Of a stretch of DNA of 64,000 nt, positions 52,143-59,769 are shown piece after piece. The number at the start of each line of letters is the position of its first letter. Position 1 is the stretch's first letter. The notes beneath the pieces were generated by a model, which made no database searches, was not told the DNA's origin, and worked only from the letters and a program-made list of their open reading frames with translations. The DNA comes from CANKHA01 sp963750965 (lineage in GTDB: Bacteria > Pseudomonadota > Alphaproteobacteria > Rhizobiales > Xanthobacteraceae), in contig CAVVSK010000026.1 of the NCBI GenBank assembly GCA_963750965.1, positions 44,116 to 108,115 of the forward strand, in the 5' to 3' direction. Position numbers and translations under genes: made by a program.

Positions 52143-52399
52143 CGCAGTGATCGCCGAATCGCATCTCGTTTAAGAACGCTGAAGGGTGCGCAAATCGTCT
52201 GGCCCACGGCTGCCCCGTTAAGTGCGTCGTTCGCAATCTTTCGCAAACCGGAGCTTCCCTGGAGGTCCACGGCCCAGTCCCTGGCGCCTTTGAACTTGTG
52301 TTCGATGGTGATCAGTCACGCCGGCTATGCCACGTAGTTTGGCGAGGCGAGACCCGGATCGGCGTGAAGTTTCAATCGTCAAAACGTTTCGCTGATTAG
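52143..52399 (+). pseudogene. PilZ domain protein, frameshifted
   Basis: Frame 1 reads RSDRRIASRLRTLKGAQIVW then PTAAPL. About 52220 the frame shifts by one base and continues CVVRNLSQTGASLEVHGPVP, GAFELVFDGD, RRLCHVVWRGETRIGVKFQS to a TAG stop. R.ASR.RTLK, RNLS.TGA and VWR.ETRIGV.F are the PilZ pattern of the small c-di-GMP-binding proteins common in Bradyrhizobium-type genomes. The start codon is unclear. Confidence 0.75.
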
Positions 52400-52509
52400 C
52401 CGCGCCCCCGGTCATAGGGCGACGCCGAACGCGCGACGATGACGCGGCCAGCATCCTCAGATGATTGGGTGCTTGCAGCAAAACGCGGCGCGCCGGGAAA
52501 GAGCGTAAA

Positions 52510-52764
52510 ATGACCGAGCGCTGTGCATGGCTAGCGCATTTGACGAGCTACGCAAGAGCTTCAATGCATCTGCGCCTAGCAGCGTGGGGTGATGACGGCG
52601 ACGGTGTTTTGCGGGATGTCGAGGCGGTGCTTTGTGAAGATCTTCGCTCCGTCATGATCTATGCAGTGCACCGAAGTGGTCGCGATCTCTTTGCCAGCTT
52701 TGAATTGCCGGCGCGCCAACTGATTGCTTCCCAGGGCGGCGTGGGCCGCAGTCGTGATCGATAA
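52510..52764 (+). CDS. Small hypothetical protein
   Basis: 84 residues (MTERCAWLAHLTSYARASMH...). ATG at 52510 has GGGAAAGAG upstream. Middle part DVEAVLCEDLRSVMIYAVHR looks protein-like. No family recognised, and the composition of the rest is not decisive. Confidence 0.35.
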   Translation: MTERCAWLAHLTSYARASMHLRLAAWGDDGDGVLRDVEAVLCEDLRSVMIYAVHRSGRDLFASFELPARQLIASQGGVGRSRDR

Positions 52765-52902
52765 CTTCAGCCAGATCGCGCATGTCGATCATGGTCGCCA
52801 CAGACCGGGCATTGAACGAGATATTCCCGCGGGCCGTCGTCGATCTGCCGGCCTATAATTTACGCATGACGCAACGCTCACGCTGCAACGGCCTAGCCTA
52901 AT

Positions 52903-53355
52903 TCAGTCTTCTAGAGCCACACCTGGTGTATTCACATTTTGAAGGTTGAACTGCAACTTCGCACAGCAAATAGTGCCCGTCTGTCCGTTTGCAAAAAATC
53001 GCACCGATACCGTTGAGCCAGCAGCAACCTCGTGGCCGCACCCAAACTCCTGATGAGTCGCGGACGATGTGCTTCCGGAACACGACGCGAAGCTTTTATC
53101 GCCAAACCAGGCCTCCCAGTTCACAGTATGGGTGCCATTGGAGCGCACCCTGAACGAGACCGACACCTGGCCGCCATAAGCGACCCAAAATTTTTTCTCG
53201 ACGAACCCCGTGGTGATGCGTGGGGTATGGGCGGTGGCTTGAACTTTCCAAGCAACGCCCAGAGGCGTGACGGCCCGTTTGGTCAAAGGCGTTGTTTGCG
53301 CGCTGGCTGCCGGCGCGATCAAGAGGAGCGCGGCCACAAGTGTCGTCCGTCGCAT
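52903..53355 (-). CDS. Secreted hypothetical protein
   Basis: 150 residues. Signal peptide MRRTTLVAALLLIAPAASAQ; mature part beta-rich with FWVAYGGQVSVSFRVRSNGT and four cysteines (FASCSGS, FGCGHEV, TICCAK). The ATG at 53355 follows AGGGAGGGA, so the longer in-frame extension is rejected. Function unknown. In general design (short exported beta-rich protein with GG.V.V.F strands) it resembles the protein at 60476. Confidence 0.65.
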   Translation of the reverse strand: MRRTTLVAALLLIAPAASAQTTPLTKRAVTPLGVAWKVQATAHTPRITTGFVEKKFWVAYGGQVSVSFRVRSNGTHTVNWEAWFGDKSFASCSGSTSSATHQEFGCGHEVAAGSTVSVRFFANGQTGTICCAKLQFNLQNVNTPGVALED

Positions 53356-53452
53356 AAGGGATCCCTCCCTAAAAGCCAAAGGCTGACAAATAACAACATC
53401 TAAGCCTAGCACCAAGGCTCCCGCCGCGGGCATCGCGTGCCGCTGCAAAGGT

Positions 53453-53480
53453 AGAAGGCCGCCGCTAAAGGCGGCCTTCT
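53453..53480. terminator. Strong hairpin
   Basis: Eleven-base perfect stem AGAAGGCCGCC / GGCGGCCTTCT with a GCTAAA loop. No long T run on either side, so strand and function are open; it lies about 60 bases before the nuclease-like gene. Confidence 0.5.
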
Positions 53481-53542
53481 CTATGTCCTGTTGCAATCGG
53501 CTTTCCTTATGAGCGAGACTAGCCCCAAGGGGGCTGCGCCAA

Positions 53543-54067
53543 ATGGGCAAAATCGTCAGCATCGTTGTCGCTTTTGCTGTCGGCATTGCTCTGGTGCTGG
53601 CGGCCGAGCCGTTCCTTCCCCAGCCCGATTCCGTGCCGAAGGGGCGACCGACAACGGCATCAATTGATGCCGTTCCACAAACGAACGCAGCGGCGAAGAT
53701 CCCGCAAAAATTTCAAGTTGTCGACGGGGACACGATCCGCCTCGAGGCGATGCCGTATCGGCTTGTAGGGTTCAACACGCCCGAGAGCGGCACGAATGCG
53801 CAATGCAGTGCCGAGCGCGCGTTGTCAGCAAAGGCAACGAAGCGCCTGCAAGAACTGCTGGCGAGCGGCGAGCCCTACCTGCAACGGGTGCCGTGCGCAT
53901 GCGCGCCAGGTACTGAGGGAACTGATCGCTGCAATTATGGAAGGCTCTGCGGCATCTTGAAAGTGAGTGGCGTGGACGTCGGCCCGGTAATGATAGCCGA
54001 AGGGTTGGCCGAACCGTATGTCTGCGCCGGCACGCGATGCCCGCCACGCAAGAATTGGTGCCGATAG
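53543..54067 (+). CDS. Thermonuclease-like (SNase) exported protein
   Basis: 174 residues. A hydrophobic N-terminus (MGKIVSIVVAFAVGIALVLA) acts as signal or anchor. The SNase-like domain holds VVDGDTIRL (metal site), YRLVGFNTPES with the catalytic arginine region and NYGRLCGILKVSGVDVGPVM followed by EGLAEPY. Family members cut DNA or RNA, but many short exported ones are uncharacterised. Six cysteines occur in the second half. It precedes the frameshifted lipoprotein gene by 21 bases on the same strand. Confidence 0.8.
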   Translation: MGKIVSIVVAFAVGIALVLAAEPFLPQPDSVPKGRPTTASIDAVPQTNAAAKIPQKFQVVDGDTIRLEAMPYRLVGFNTPESGTNAQCSAERALSAKATKRLQELLASGEPYLQRVPCACAPGTEGTDRCNYGRLCGILKVSGVDVGPVMIAEGLAEPYVCAGTRCPPRKNWCR

Positions 54068-54088
54068 GGCGCTGAAGATGGTGGCTGC

Positions 54089-54449
54089 ATGAAAAAGCTG
54101 CTGATGGTCTGCCTGTTGGCGTGTTCGTCGTCTGGGGTTGCGGCGGATCACATCCCGTCACCACCACCAGATGTAACGAAGTTGTGCCCGGACATCGAGC
54201 AGGCGACCACAACCGACGCTTTCAAGGGCTTCGACCGGGAGACTTTCGAGGAGTTCATCTGCGAAGTTATGAAACAAACTTCCGTGGGACACGCTCCGTG
54301 CCGGCGGGCACTGAAAGCACTGATGAAGTTACACGCGACTAACTACCCATCGCTCTACGGGATCGCGCCGAATTTGAGCAAAACATGGGGGGGGTACCAT
54401 CGGAATGTTCATGCTACTGGCATTGGTAGAGCCTTCCCCGTGGCTATGA
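54089..54449 (+). pseudogene. Lipoprotein with C-terminal membrane segment, frameshifted at a G8 run
   Basis: Starts MKKLLMVCLLACSSSG, with a lipobox-like LLAC. The soluble part has FDRETFEEFICEVMKQ and PCRRALKALMKLHA. At 54387-54394 a run of eight G shifts the frame. With seven G the reading continues SKTWGGTIGMFMLLALVEPS PWL and stops at TGA 54447-54449, which overlaps the next ATG (ATGA). The clean ending and overlap argue that seven G is the functional length. Confidence 0.6.
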
Positions 54450-54715
54450 GAAAGCCTAGACGGCTCAGCAAGCCTCCTAGCTTTGCGGAAATAGTGGCGA
54501 CGATCTTGGTTGCCTTTGTGATTGGGACAGGTATGAGCTATGCAATTGGGACTACTGGTCTTGTCCTCGCCCGTTCCGGAGGTGGCATTCGCAAGCAACG
54601 CTCACGCTATCCAACCCTCCACCAGCAACGCGCGGCAAAGCTGATCGGTCGCGTGTTCCAGATCCAGCTTCTTGCCGGTGCGCTGCGCCTTCAGCAGCAA
54701 CTCGGCGGCATGTAG
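54446..54715 (+). CDS. Small membrane protein, 3' end probably replaced
   Basis: ATG overlaps the restored stop of the lipoprotein gene. MRKPRRLSKPPSFAEIVATI then LVAFVIGTGMSYAIGTTGLV forms one or two membrane segments. After about residue 50 the frame runs antisense through the ARKTP cassette gene (54602-54868), so its tail is probably not original and the cassette may have landed in this gene. Confidence 0.45.
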   Translation: MRKPRRLSKPPSFAEIVATILVAFVIGTGMSYAIGTTGLVLARSGGGIRKQRSRYPTLHQQRAAKLIGRVFQIQLLAGALRLQQQLGGM

Positions 54716-54868
54716 CCAGACATCTTTGCCCTGCCGGTGCGGTGGCAGCCGCTCGGTCATCAAGCGCGCCGCTTGCGCCATCGTGCTGATAACATCACCG
54801 TCCCGCAGCTTGATTGGATGGGCCAAGGCGCAATTCCAGTCGGTAGGCTTGGCGGTTTTCCTAGCCAT
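54602..54868 (-). CDS. YTLRP cassette gene B, copy 2
   Basis: 88 residues, nearly identical to the product of 10963-11226 (differences at a handful of positions, ends ALLVEGWIA). Its ATG overlaps the stop of gene A by one base, as in copy 1. Function unknown. Confidence 0.75.
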   Translation of the reverse strand: MARKTAKPTDWNCALAHPIKLRDGDVISTMAQAARLMTERLPPHRQGKDVWLHAAELLLKAQRTGKKLDLEHATDQLCRALLVEGWIA

Positions 54869-55149
54869 CACTTTTCCGGCTTTACTGAACCGGCGCCTAA
54901 CAGCTTTTCCCAGTTTGCTTTGAACGCCGCCCCTGCCGCAGCGAGATCATCGGCAAGACCCTGGACCACCACGCCTTCCGGTAATGGGCCGCGCAAATTG
55001 ATGCCATATATGCTCCAAAACCAACGCGGGCCTTGCGGCGTTCCATCGGCATAGGTGCGCCCAACATCGCGCCCGTTAAATCGGAAAACGAAATCGTCTT
55101 TCGGACTGCCGAGATCTGTCGGCCGGAGGGTATATTTATCGGGAGCCAT
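54868..55149 (-). CDS. YTLRP cassette gene A, copy 2
   Basis: 93 residues, MAPDKYTLRPTDLGSPKDDF onward, differing from copy 1 mainly by NGRDV for NRRDV, PQGPRWFW for PVGPRWYW and PLPEG for PIPAG. No signal peptide or membrane segment. The pair is inverted relative to copy 1. The flanking DNA of the two copies appears unrelated, so the homologous unit is about the size of the two genes. Confidence 0.75.
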   Translation of the reverse strand: MAPDKYTLRPTDLGSPKDDFVFRFNGRDVGRTYADGTPQGPRWFWSIYGINLRGPLPEGVVVQGLADDLAAAGAAFKANWEKLLGAGSVKPEK

Positions 55150-55302
55150 GATGGTGGGGACGGTGCGCCTCGAAGGGCGCTGGCTTCGCGCCGCGCATTA
55201 CTTGGCCTTCAGAACTTTCTGTCCCGCATTTCCCTGAACTAGCGGACTGCCGGAGTGCTTGCAATACCCCGACAGCCCTAACCTCAGCCAAAGGAGAGAC
55301 CA

Positions 55303-55401
55303 ATGGCCAAGGCTAAGCGCAAGAATACGACACGCAAAGCGCGCAAAACGTTAAGTTCAAGTTCGAAATCCATTCCCACGCTTTGCCGAACCGTTATCTA
55401 A
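55303..55401 (+). CDS. Short basic peptide
   Basis: 32 residues, MAKAKRKNTTRKARKTLSSS followed by a short tail. A very good AAGGAGAG lies 6 bases before the ATG. The lysine/arginine-rich start resembles small nucleic-acid-binding proteins, but the frame may be the truncated front of a longer gene. Confidence 0.4.
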   Translation: MAKAKRKNTTRKARKTLSSSSKSIPTLCRTVI

Positions 55402-55453
55402 CTGCATGAGCAATCTCGGCCGCTGCCTTTGCGAACCTGCCGGACGTTCCGCT

Positions 55454-55654
55454 CTACTTCGCCTGCACCACAAAGCGAACAGCGTTCTCGCGGTTATTCC
55501 TGCCCCACCAATAGCCCTGCTCTCTATCAAAATCATGATGCTGAAATTGGGCAGCTAAGCGCCTAGCTTCAAATTCGGCATCGGCCTTGGTAGTGAATAT
55601 CCCTACGGTTATGCCCTGCTCGGGGAATTGATTCGATCTGAGAACTTGCCACAT
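55454..55654 (-). CDS. Small hypothetical protein
   Basis: 66 residues starting MWQVLRSNQFPEQGITVGIF, then DAEFEARRLAAQFQHHDFD and YWWGRN. It looks like one of the short proteins with aromatic-rich ends common in Bradyrhizobium-type genomes. Start chosen at the second in-frame ATG (55654). Function unknown. Confidence 0.6.
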   Translation of the reverse strand: MWQVLRSNQFPEQGITVGIFTTKADAEFEARRLAAQFQHHDFDREQGYWWGRNNRENAVRFVVQAK

Positions 55655-56001
55655 CCTAGGTGCCCTTTGGTCCAACTTGCTCCACAGCCAAATGCCAAGC
55701 GCAGGCTATTAATATCTGCCATATCTACTCTCCCTGATCACTGCTATCGGGTCCGAGGTCATTTCGGCGCGGCTGAGGGGGCGTCGCATTCAGGGATCTA
55801 AGACGTCCGCTTATGATGTGCACACTTATGCCATCGCGGCGGTCCGGGCTATTGGACTGAGGTGCAGGGTTGGAGAAAGGGATTGATTGGCCAATCGGCC
55901 ACGCTCGAAGCTGCGAGCACGCCGCCGGCCTTGGCGTCGTGCCACCGCAGCGGTTATCGGCTGCAGGCTGTATCTATCGGACATCGCCGTTTGGTCTTTG
56001 C
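55655..56001. other. Gap without recognisable gene
   Basis: About 350 bases. Open frames here are arginine-rich and unconvincing. No RNA or repeat recognised. Confidence 0.4.
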
Positions 56002-56238
56002 TCAATCCGCTGAGGTGATGATGGCCATGTCCCATCGGCCTTTAGGGTCCGTAGAACTTGCCTGCGGCCTAACCTGGTAACCCTGTTCGGCGGCGCTCTC
56101 GATCGCAGCGTGCACGATAATGTGGAATCGCTGCCGGCATTCCTCGGTGTCATTGGCAGCCCATATCTCGAACGCATTATTGCTGATGCGTTCCACTCGG
56201 TGAAAATCCGACCCCTTCATCAATTGATCAATAGTCAT
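56002..56238 (-). CDS. RWDMA family small protein, intact copy
   Basis: 78 residues: MTIDQLMKGSDFHRVERISN, AFEIWAANDTEECRQRFHII, then VHAAIESAAEQGYQVRPQAS and DPKGRWDMAIITSAD. Looks fully protein-like. Function unknown. A scrap of the same C-terminus lies at 9481-9552 inside element 2. Confidence 0.6.
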   Translation of the reverse strand: MTIDQLMKGSDFHRVERISNNAFEIWAANDTEECRQRFHIIVHAAIESAAEQGYQVRPQASSTDPKGRWDMAIITSAD

Positions 56239-56338
56239 AGTTCACGCCTAGAAGGCGTCGGGGTTTGGCGCCGACAGCATAGCCTAGGTATAACGGCCCG
56301 TCGCACGTTTTGCCGCGGGTTAATACAGCGACGCGCTT

Positions 56339-56876
56339 TTACAAGATGTCGAAATCAACCCGTTCATTTATCGCGACCGCAAATTCCTCGGCATTCCGTG
56401 CGTAAAGGTCCAGCTTCAAGATCGTGCCATCGCGGAAACGCAGGTGAAACAGTCCGCTTAAGGCGCGACGCCAGACATCGAAATCGTTTATGTCTTGGAC
56501 GATATCGCGTCCTCGTTCGCGCCATCTGATTGCCGTTCCACGCCAGCGCAAGGCCATGCGGCGTAGCCGGACCATATAATCCACACACCGCCGCACCGAT
56601 GCCAAAGGCGAAGATGAGTATTAGCGCGTAGCGCATTTGTACTTCAGCATCGCGACGCGCTGAACCGACGAAGAGCCAGACCCAGCTCACGAGCGTCGCG
56701 AAAGCCCAGCAGCCGAGGAAGCAAAACCAGTGCGTTCCGCCCGGGCCGACCACGCGCCAACCTGGAAAGTGTGACGGGGCCGCGCGGAGCACAGCGGCCA
56801 ACGCAACTACGCAGACAACATGCACGGCGCCGACAAGCGCCAGTGACAATGGCGTGACGTAATCCTGCAACAGCAT
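56339..56876 (-). pseudogene. Three-helix membrane protein, frameshifted
   Basis: From 56876 the frame reads MLLQDYVTPLSLALVGAVHV with three membrane segments to about residue 100 (YALILIFAFGIGAAVCGLY). The frame then turns into non-protein-like sequence. In the next frame from about 56570, MVRLRRMALRWRGTAIRWRE, ALSGLFHLRFRDGTILKLDL and EEFAVAINERVDFDIL look coded. One missing base near 56572 would join them. Unknown family. Confidence 0.5.
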
Positions 56877-57024
56877 GGCCTTCCTTATCCCTAAACGTTG
56901 TGGATAGCCAAAATCTGCTTAACGATTGCTAAGCACCGTCCGCGCAGCTCGCGCTGGAGGCCGTGGCTTAGGGCTTTGGCTCGAGTACCGGTAATTATTT
57001 TCTATCCTAGTAACGCCTAACCAC

Positions 57025-57106
57025 TCGGGCCGCGCCAGGACTTGGATAAAGGTGAGGAGCAAGAAAGCGCCGGCCTATAACGCGCATTGAGGACGGCACC
57101 TTTTAA
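57025..57106 (+). pseudogene. Second DNA ligase (LigD type) C-terminal scrap
   Basis: Reads SGRARTWIKVRSKKAPAYNA; a one-base shift then gives RIEDGTF and stop. The scrap at 6945-7111 ends AYMRVEDGTF, so both derive from the same kind of ligase gene. Only about 27 codons remain. Confidence 0.65.
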
Positions 57107-57342
57107 TTTTGCAATTGGCGAGCGGCATCCACCCATCTGGAAACACGGCAGATCACGGCTCAAAGACACTTGCTGTATGTCGCCAAGATTTCGCTGGTAC
57201 AACTTTAGCAGAAGGCCCGGCCGCTGCCCTGGCCAATTGCAAGCAGGCTCCCCTGCAGTAACATAGCAGCCGGTGCCCCAGTTCAGGACGCCGCCCCGCC
57301 TGCTTAGAAATCGGAAGCAGTCGTGTCAAAGCTAGTGAAACA

Positions 57343-57373
57343 AAGGCCGCGCCGGTCCTGCTGGTGCGGCCTT
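57343..57373 (-). terminator. Hairpin with T-rich tail, minus strand
   Basis: Stem AAGGCCGC / GCGGCCTT. On the minus strand it is followed by TGTTTC. It lies directly after the stop of the minus-strand gene fragment at 57372-57503. Confidence 0.5.
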
Positions 57374-57503
57374 ATCTTTGGTCATTACAGGCACCAAACA
57401 GAGCAACCGGCCCGGTAACCTGCGTGCCGCCGAAGGCGAAGCAGCGCACGACGCTGCGGCTGGTCTGCAAGTCGTCAACCACAAACCGGGCCCAAGGTGA
57501 CTG
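57372..57503 (-). pseudogene. C-terminal fragment of an exported-type protein
   Basis: Reads QSPWARFVVDDLQTSRSVVR, then CFAFGGTQVTGPVALFGACN and DQR stop. Protein-like, with two cysteines, and placed just before a terminator hairpin, so it was probably the end of a real gene. The upstream part is gone (in-frame stop at once). Confidence 0.35.
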
Positions 57504-57660
57504 TCATTTAACAGTGTGAATTGCGGGATAAGTCCGAACCAACCACCAGCCCAACTCTTTTTTGTGTATATCAGTGACTACATACGTGCGTCCGTGAGCA
57601 GTCACGAGCAAACAAACAGAAGGCTCGCGCGCCGAAGATAAATGGGAAGGTATCAAAGGA

Positions 57661-57795
57661 ATGGCTCTCCTCGAACGAGCGTCGCTCGATCACGTAGTTG
57701 CGGAAAGCACGACCACTGAAATTATCGGGGTATCGAAAGCCACCCTACGCAGAATGGTGGAACGAGGAGCAATTGGCTTCACGTCTCTTGAATGA
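57661..57795 (+). CDS. Short helix-turn-helix (excisionase-like) peptide
   Basis: 44 residues. TTTEIIGVSKATLRRMVERG (about residues 17-36) follows the pattern of excisionase/MerR-type helix-turn-helix segments. GGAAGG lies 12 bases and AAAGGA directly before the ATG. It may be complete or the front of a truncated DNA-binding protein. Its place at the right edge of the tRNA-Lys region would suit an excisionase. Confidence 0.4.
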   Translation: MALLERASLDHVVAESTTTEIIGVSKATLRRMVERGAIGFTSLE

Positions 57796-57853
57796 TGAGC
57801 TTGCAAGCGTCCAACCGCACCCCCATCCCATCCCCCAGCTCGATGCGCGGTCA

Positions 57854-59518
57854 CTAACGAGCGGGCTGCCCTGTTGCTCCAATCTCCGCAAGCACCTTCG
57901 GAAGCGCCACCTTCAGCTCGGCGAAATCGGCGAACAGGTCCTTTGTGGAAACCAACTCGGGGATAACGTGGACAGCCTCGAGCAGGTCACGCGGTGCAAC
58001 CGGAAGCCCAACCAGGAGAATACGCATTCCTGATGACTTGAAATTCACAAGCGCGTCCTGCAGCGCGTAGGCCCCCGACTGATCCATCAGAGCGACGCGG
58101 TCCATACGAAGTACGAGCAGGCGACCGCCCGCGACACTCGCGGCGATATTGGCGAAACCGCGCGCAAAACCAAAGAACAGCGGCCCCTCGACGTGTTTGA
58201 CCAATAAGCAATCGCGATAAGTGGCTGGGATGTCGACCTCGTCGGCCCAGGGTTCGTCGGCCAGCGACGAGATCACCGTTTGCTGTTCCGAAATATCGGC
58301 CACCTTCTTCATAAAGACGAAGGAAGCAATCACAAGGCCCACGGCGACGGCGACAATTAGTCCGGCGAACACCGTAAGCCCGAGCACAATAATAAGCACA
58401 GCGGCGTCCGAACGCGGCACCTTGCCGAGGTGGGAAAGTCCGCGGAAGTCGATGCAGCTCAGGCCCGCACCGACAAGTATGCCCGCCAGCACGGCGTTCG
58501 GAATATACTGAACAAGGTTGGAAAGCCCGAGCAACACGGCAAGCAAGAACAGCCCATGGACGACCCCGGACAGTCGAGTTTTGCCGCCAGCTTCAATGTT
58601 CACGATGGTGCGGATATTGGCGCCAGCGCCGGGAAGCCCACCGACCAGAGCCGCGCCCATGTTGCCAATCCCCTGACCGATCAGTTCACGGTTGCTGTCG
58701 TGATGCGATTTCGTGAGGCTGTCCACGAGGAGCGCGCTGAGTAGCGTGTCAATTGCGCCAAGCAGCGCGAGCTGAATTGCCCCCAATGTGACGAGCGTGA
58801 CTTGATCGAATGTCAGATCCGGAATGACCAATGCTGGCAGACCGCCAGGAATGGCACCGATCCGTGGTGTATCCACGCCGAACGCAACCGAGGCCGCTGT
58901 CATCACGACGAGCGCCACGAGAGATGCCGGTACTTTCCGCGTAAATCGCGGAAGGACTTGAATAGTTGCAAGCGTAGCTGTTCCCAAGAGGGCTACGGGC
59001 AATACGATGCTGCTGGGTAGCATGGACAAACTGCCCAGGATCGTTACCGCGTTGGAGGAAGGCGCGTCAGCGCCCACAATAGGAAAGATTTGCTGGATTA
59101 TGATGATCACACCGATTCCGCTCATGAAGCCGGAGATCACCGGATACGGCACATAGCGGACAAAGCCGCCGAGGCGTAACACGCCTAGCAGTACCTGGAA
59201 GGCGCCGGCCAGGAGAAAGGCCGTCACAACGACCGCGAGATTTATTTTGCCATCTGGTGACATGTTCGCAGCTACGACCGTAGCTGCAACCAGCGTCATT
59301 GGGTTTGTCGGACCGGTCACTAACACTTTAGCGCCGCCGAATATGGCAGCTAGAATCCCGGCCACGATGGCACCGTAGAGACCGGCCTCCGGGCCAAGGC
59401 CCGAGATGGCGCCGAAGGCGAGGCAGAGGGGCAGCGCCACGATGCCTGCCGAGACGCCTCCGAACACGTCACCGCGGGAGGGGATCAGCGAGCGTATCGA
59501 TCCAGCCTTCTTAAGCAC
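57854..59518 (-). CDS. SulP family anion transporter with STAS domain
   Basis: 554 residues. About eleven membrane segments carry the SulP signature (GVSAGIVALPLCLAFGAISG, GPEAGLYGAIVAGILAAIFG, VTGPTNPMTLV). A C-terminal STAS domain (about 440-550) contains LLVLRMDRVALMDQSGAYAL. SulP proteins move sulfate, bicarbonate or other anions with H+ or Na+; the domain order resembles bicarbonate transporters such as BicA but the substrate cannot be fixed. It stands alone. Start at 59518. Confidence 0.92.
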   Translation of the reverse strand: MLKKAGSIRSLIPSRGDVFGGVSAGIVALPLCLAFGAISGLGPEAGLYGAIVAGILAAIFGGAKVLVTGPTNPMTLVAATVVAANMSPDGKINLAVVVTAFLLAGAFQVLLGVLRLGGFVRYVPYPVISGFMSGIGVIIIIQQIFPIVGADAPSSNAVTILGSLSMLPSSIVLPVALLGTATLATIQVLPRFTRKVPASLVALVVMTAASVAFGVDTPRIGAIPGGLPALVIPDLTFDQVTLVTLGAIQLALLGAIDTLLSALLVDSLTKSHHDSNRELIGQGIGNMGAALVGGLPGAGANIRTIVNIEAGGKTRLSGVVHGLFLLAVLLGLSNLVQYIPNAVLAGILVGAGLSCIDFRGLSHLGKVPRSDAAVLIIVLGLTVFAGLIVAVAVGLVIASFVFMKKVADISEQQTVISSLADEPWADEVDIPATYRDCLLVKHVEGPLFFGFARGFANIAASVAGGRLLVLRMDRVALMDQSGAYALQDALVNFKSSGMRILLVGLPVAPRDLLEAVHVIPELVSTKDLFADFAELKVALPKVLAEIGATGQPAR

Positions 59519-59675
59519 GATCTCGCTTCTCCTGGGAGCGTGTATCAGACCACTTCGCCTGCGGAAAGGTTAGCAGCTCTGCTAAACGAGATAATGGCGC
59601 GCATGTTTCTAAGGCCTTCGGCGCAAGACAGTTTATAGCTGCAGCAGTCGCGTTGACCAACCAACTTCTTAGACG

Positions 59676-59761
59676 AACTCGGTAGCTTTTCTATATTTTA
59701 TCGCGAGTTTCACAACTCGGTAGGAAAGCTCGAGTCTTATCGCGGGTTCTCAACTCGGTAG
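59676..59761. repeat. AACTCGGTAG repeats with 38-base period
   Basis: AACTCGGTAG occurs at 59676, 59714 and 59752, exactly 38 bases apart. TTATCGCG(A/G)GTT precedes the second and third copies, and forms inverted pairs with them (CGAGTT-TCAC-AACTCG). The array ends 8 bases before the ATG of the ChaC-like gene, where it replaces a usual ribosome binding site. Confidence 0.8.
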
Positions 59762-59769
59762 AAAAACAG

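Larger units (their letters stand above)
51758..57850. mobile_element. Accessory region next to tRNA-Lys
   Basis: About 6 kb of small, mostly unknown and partly broken genes between tRNA-Lys and the SulP transporter. It shares with the tRNA-Ser elements the YTLRP/ARKTP cassette, a ligase C-terminal scrap, an RWDMA family gene and a PilZ gene. A 3' duplication of tRNA-Lys was not found, and no recombinase gene is present, so a mobile origin is inferred only. Confidence 0.35.
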
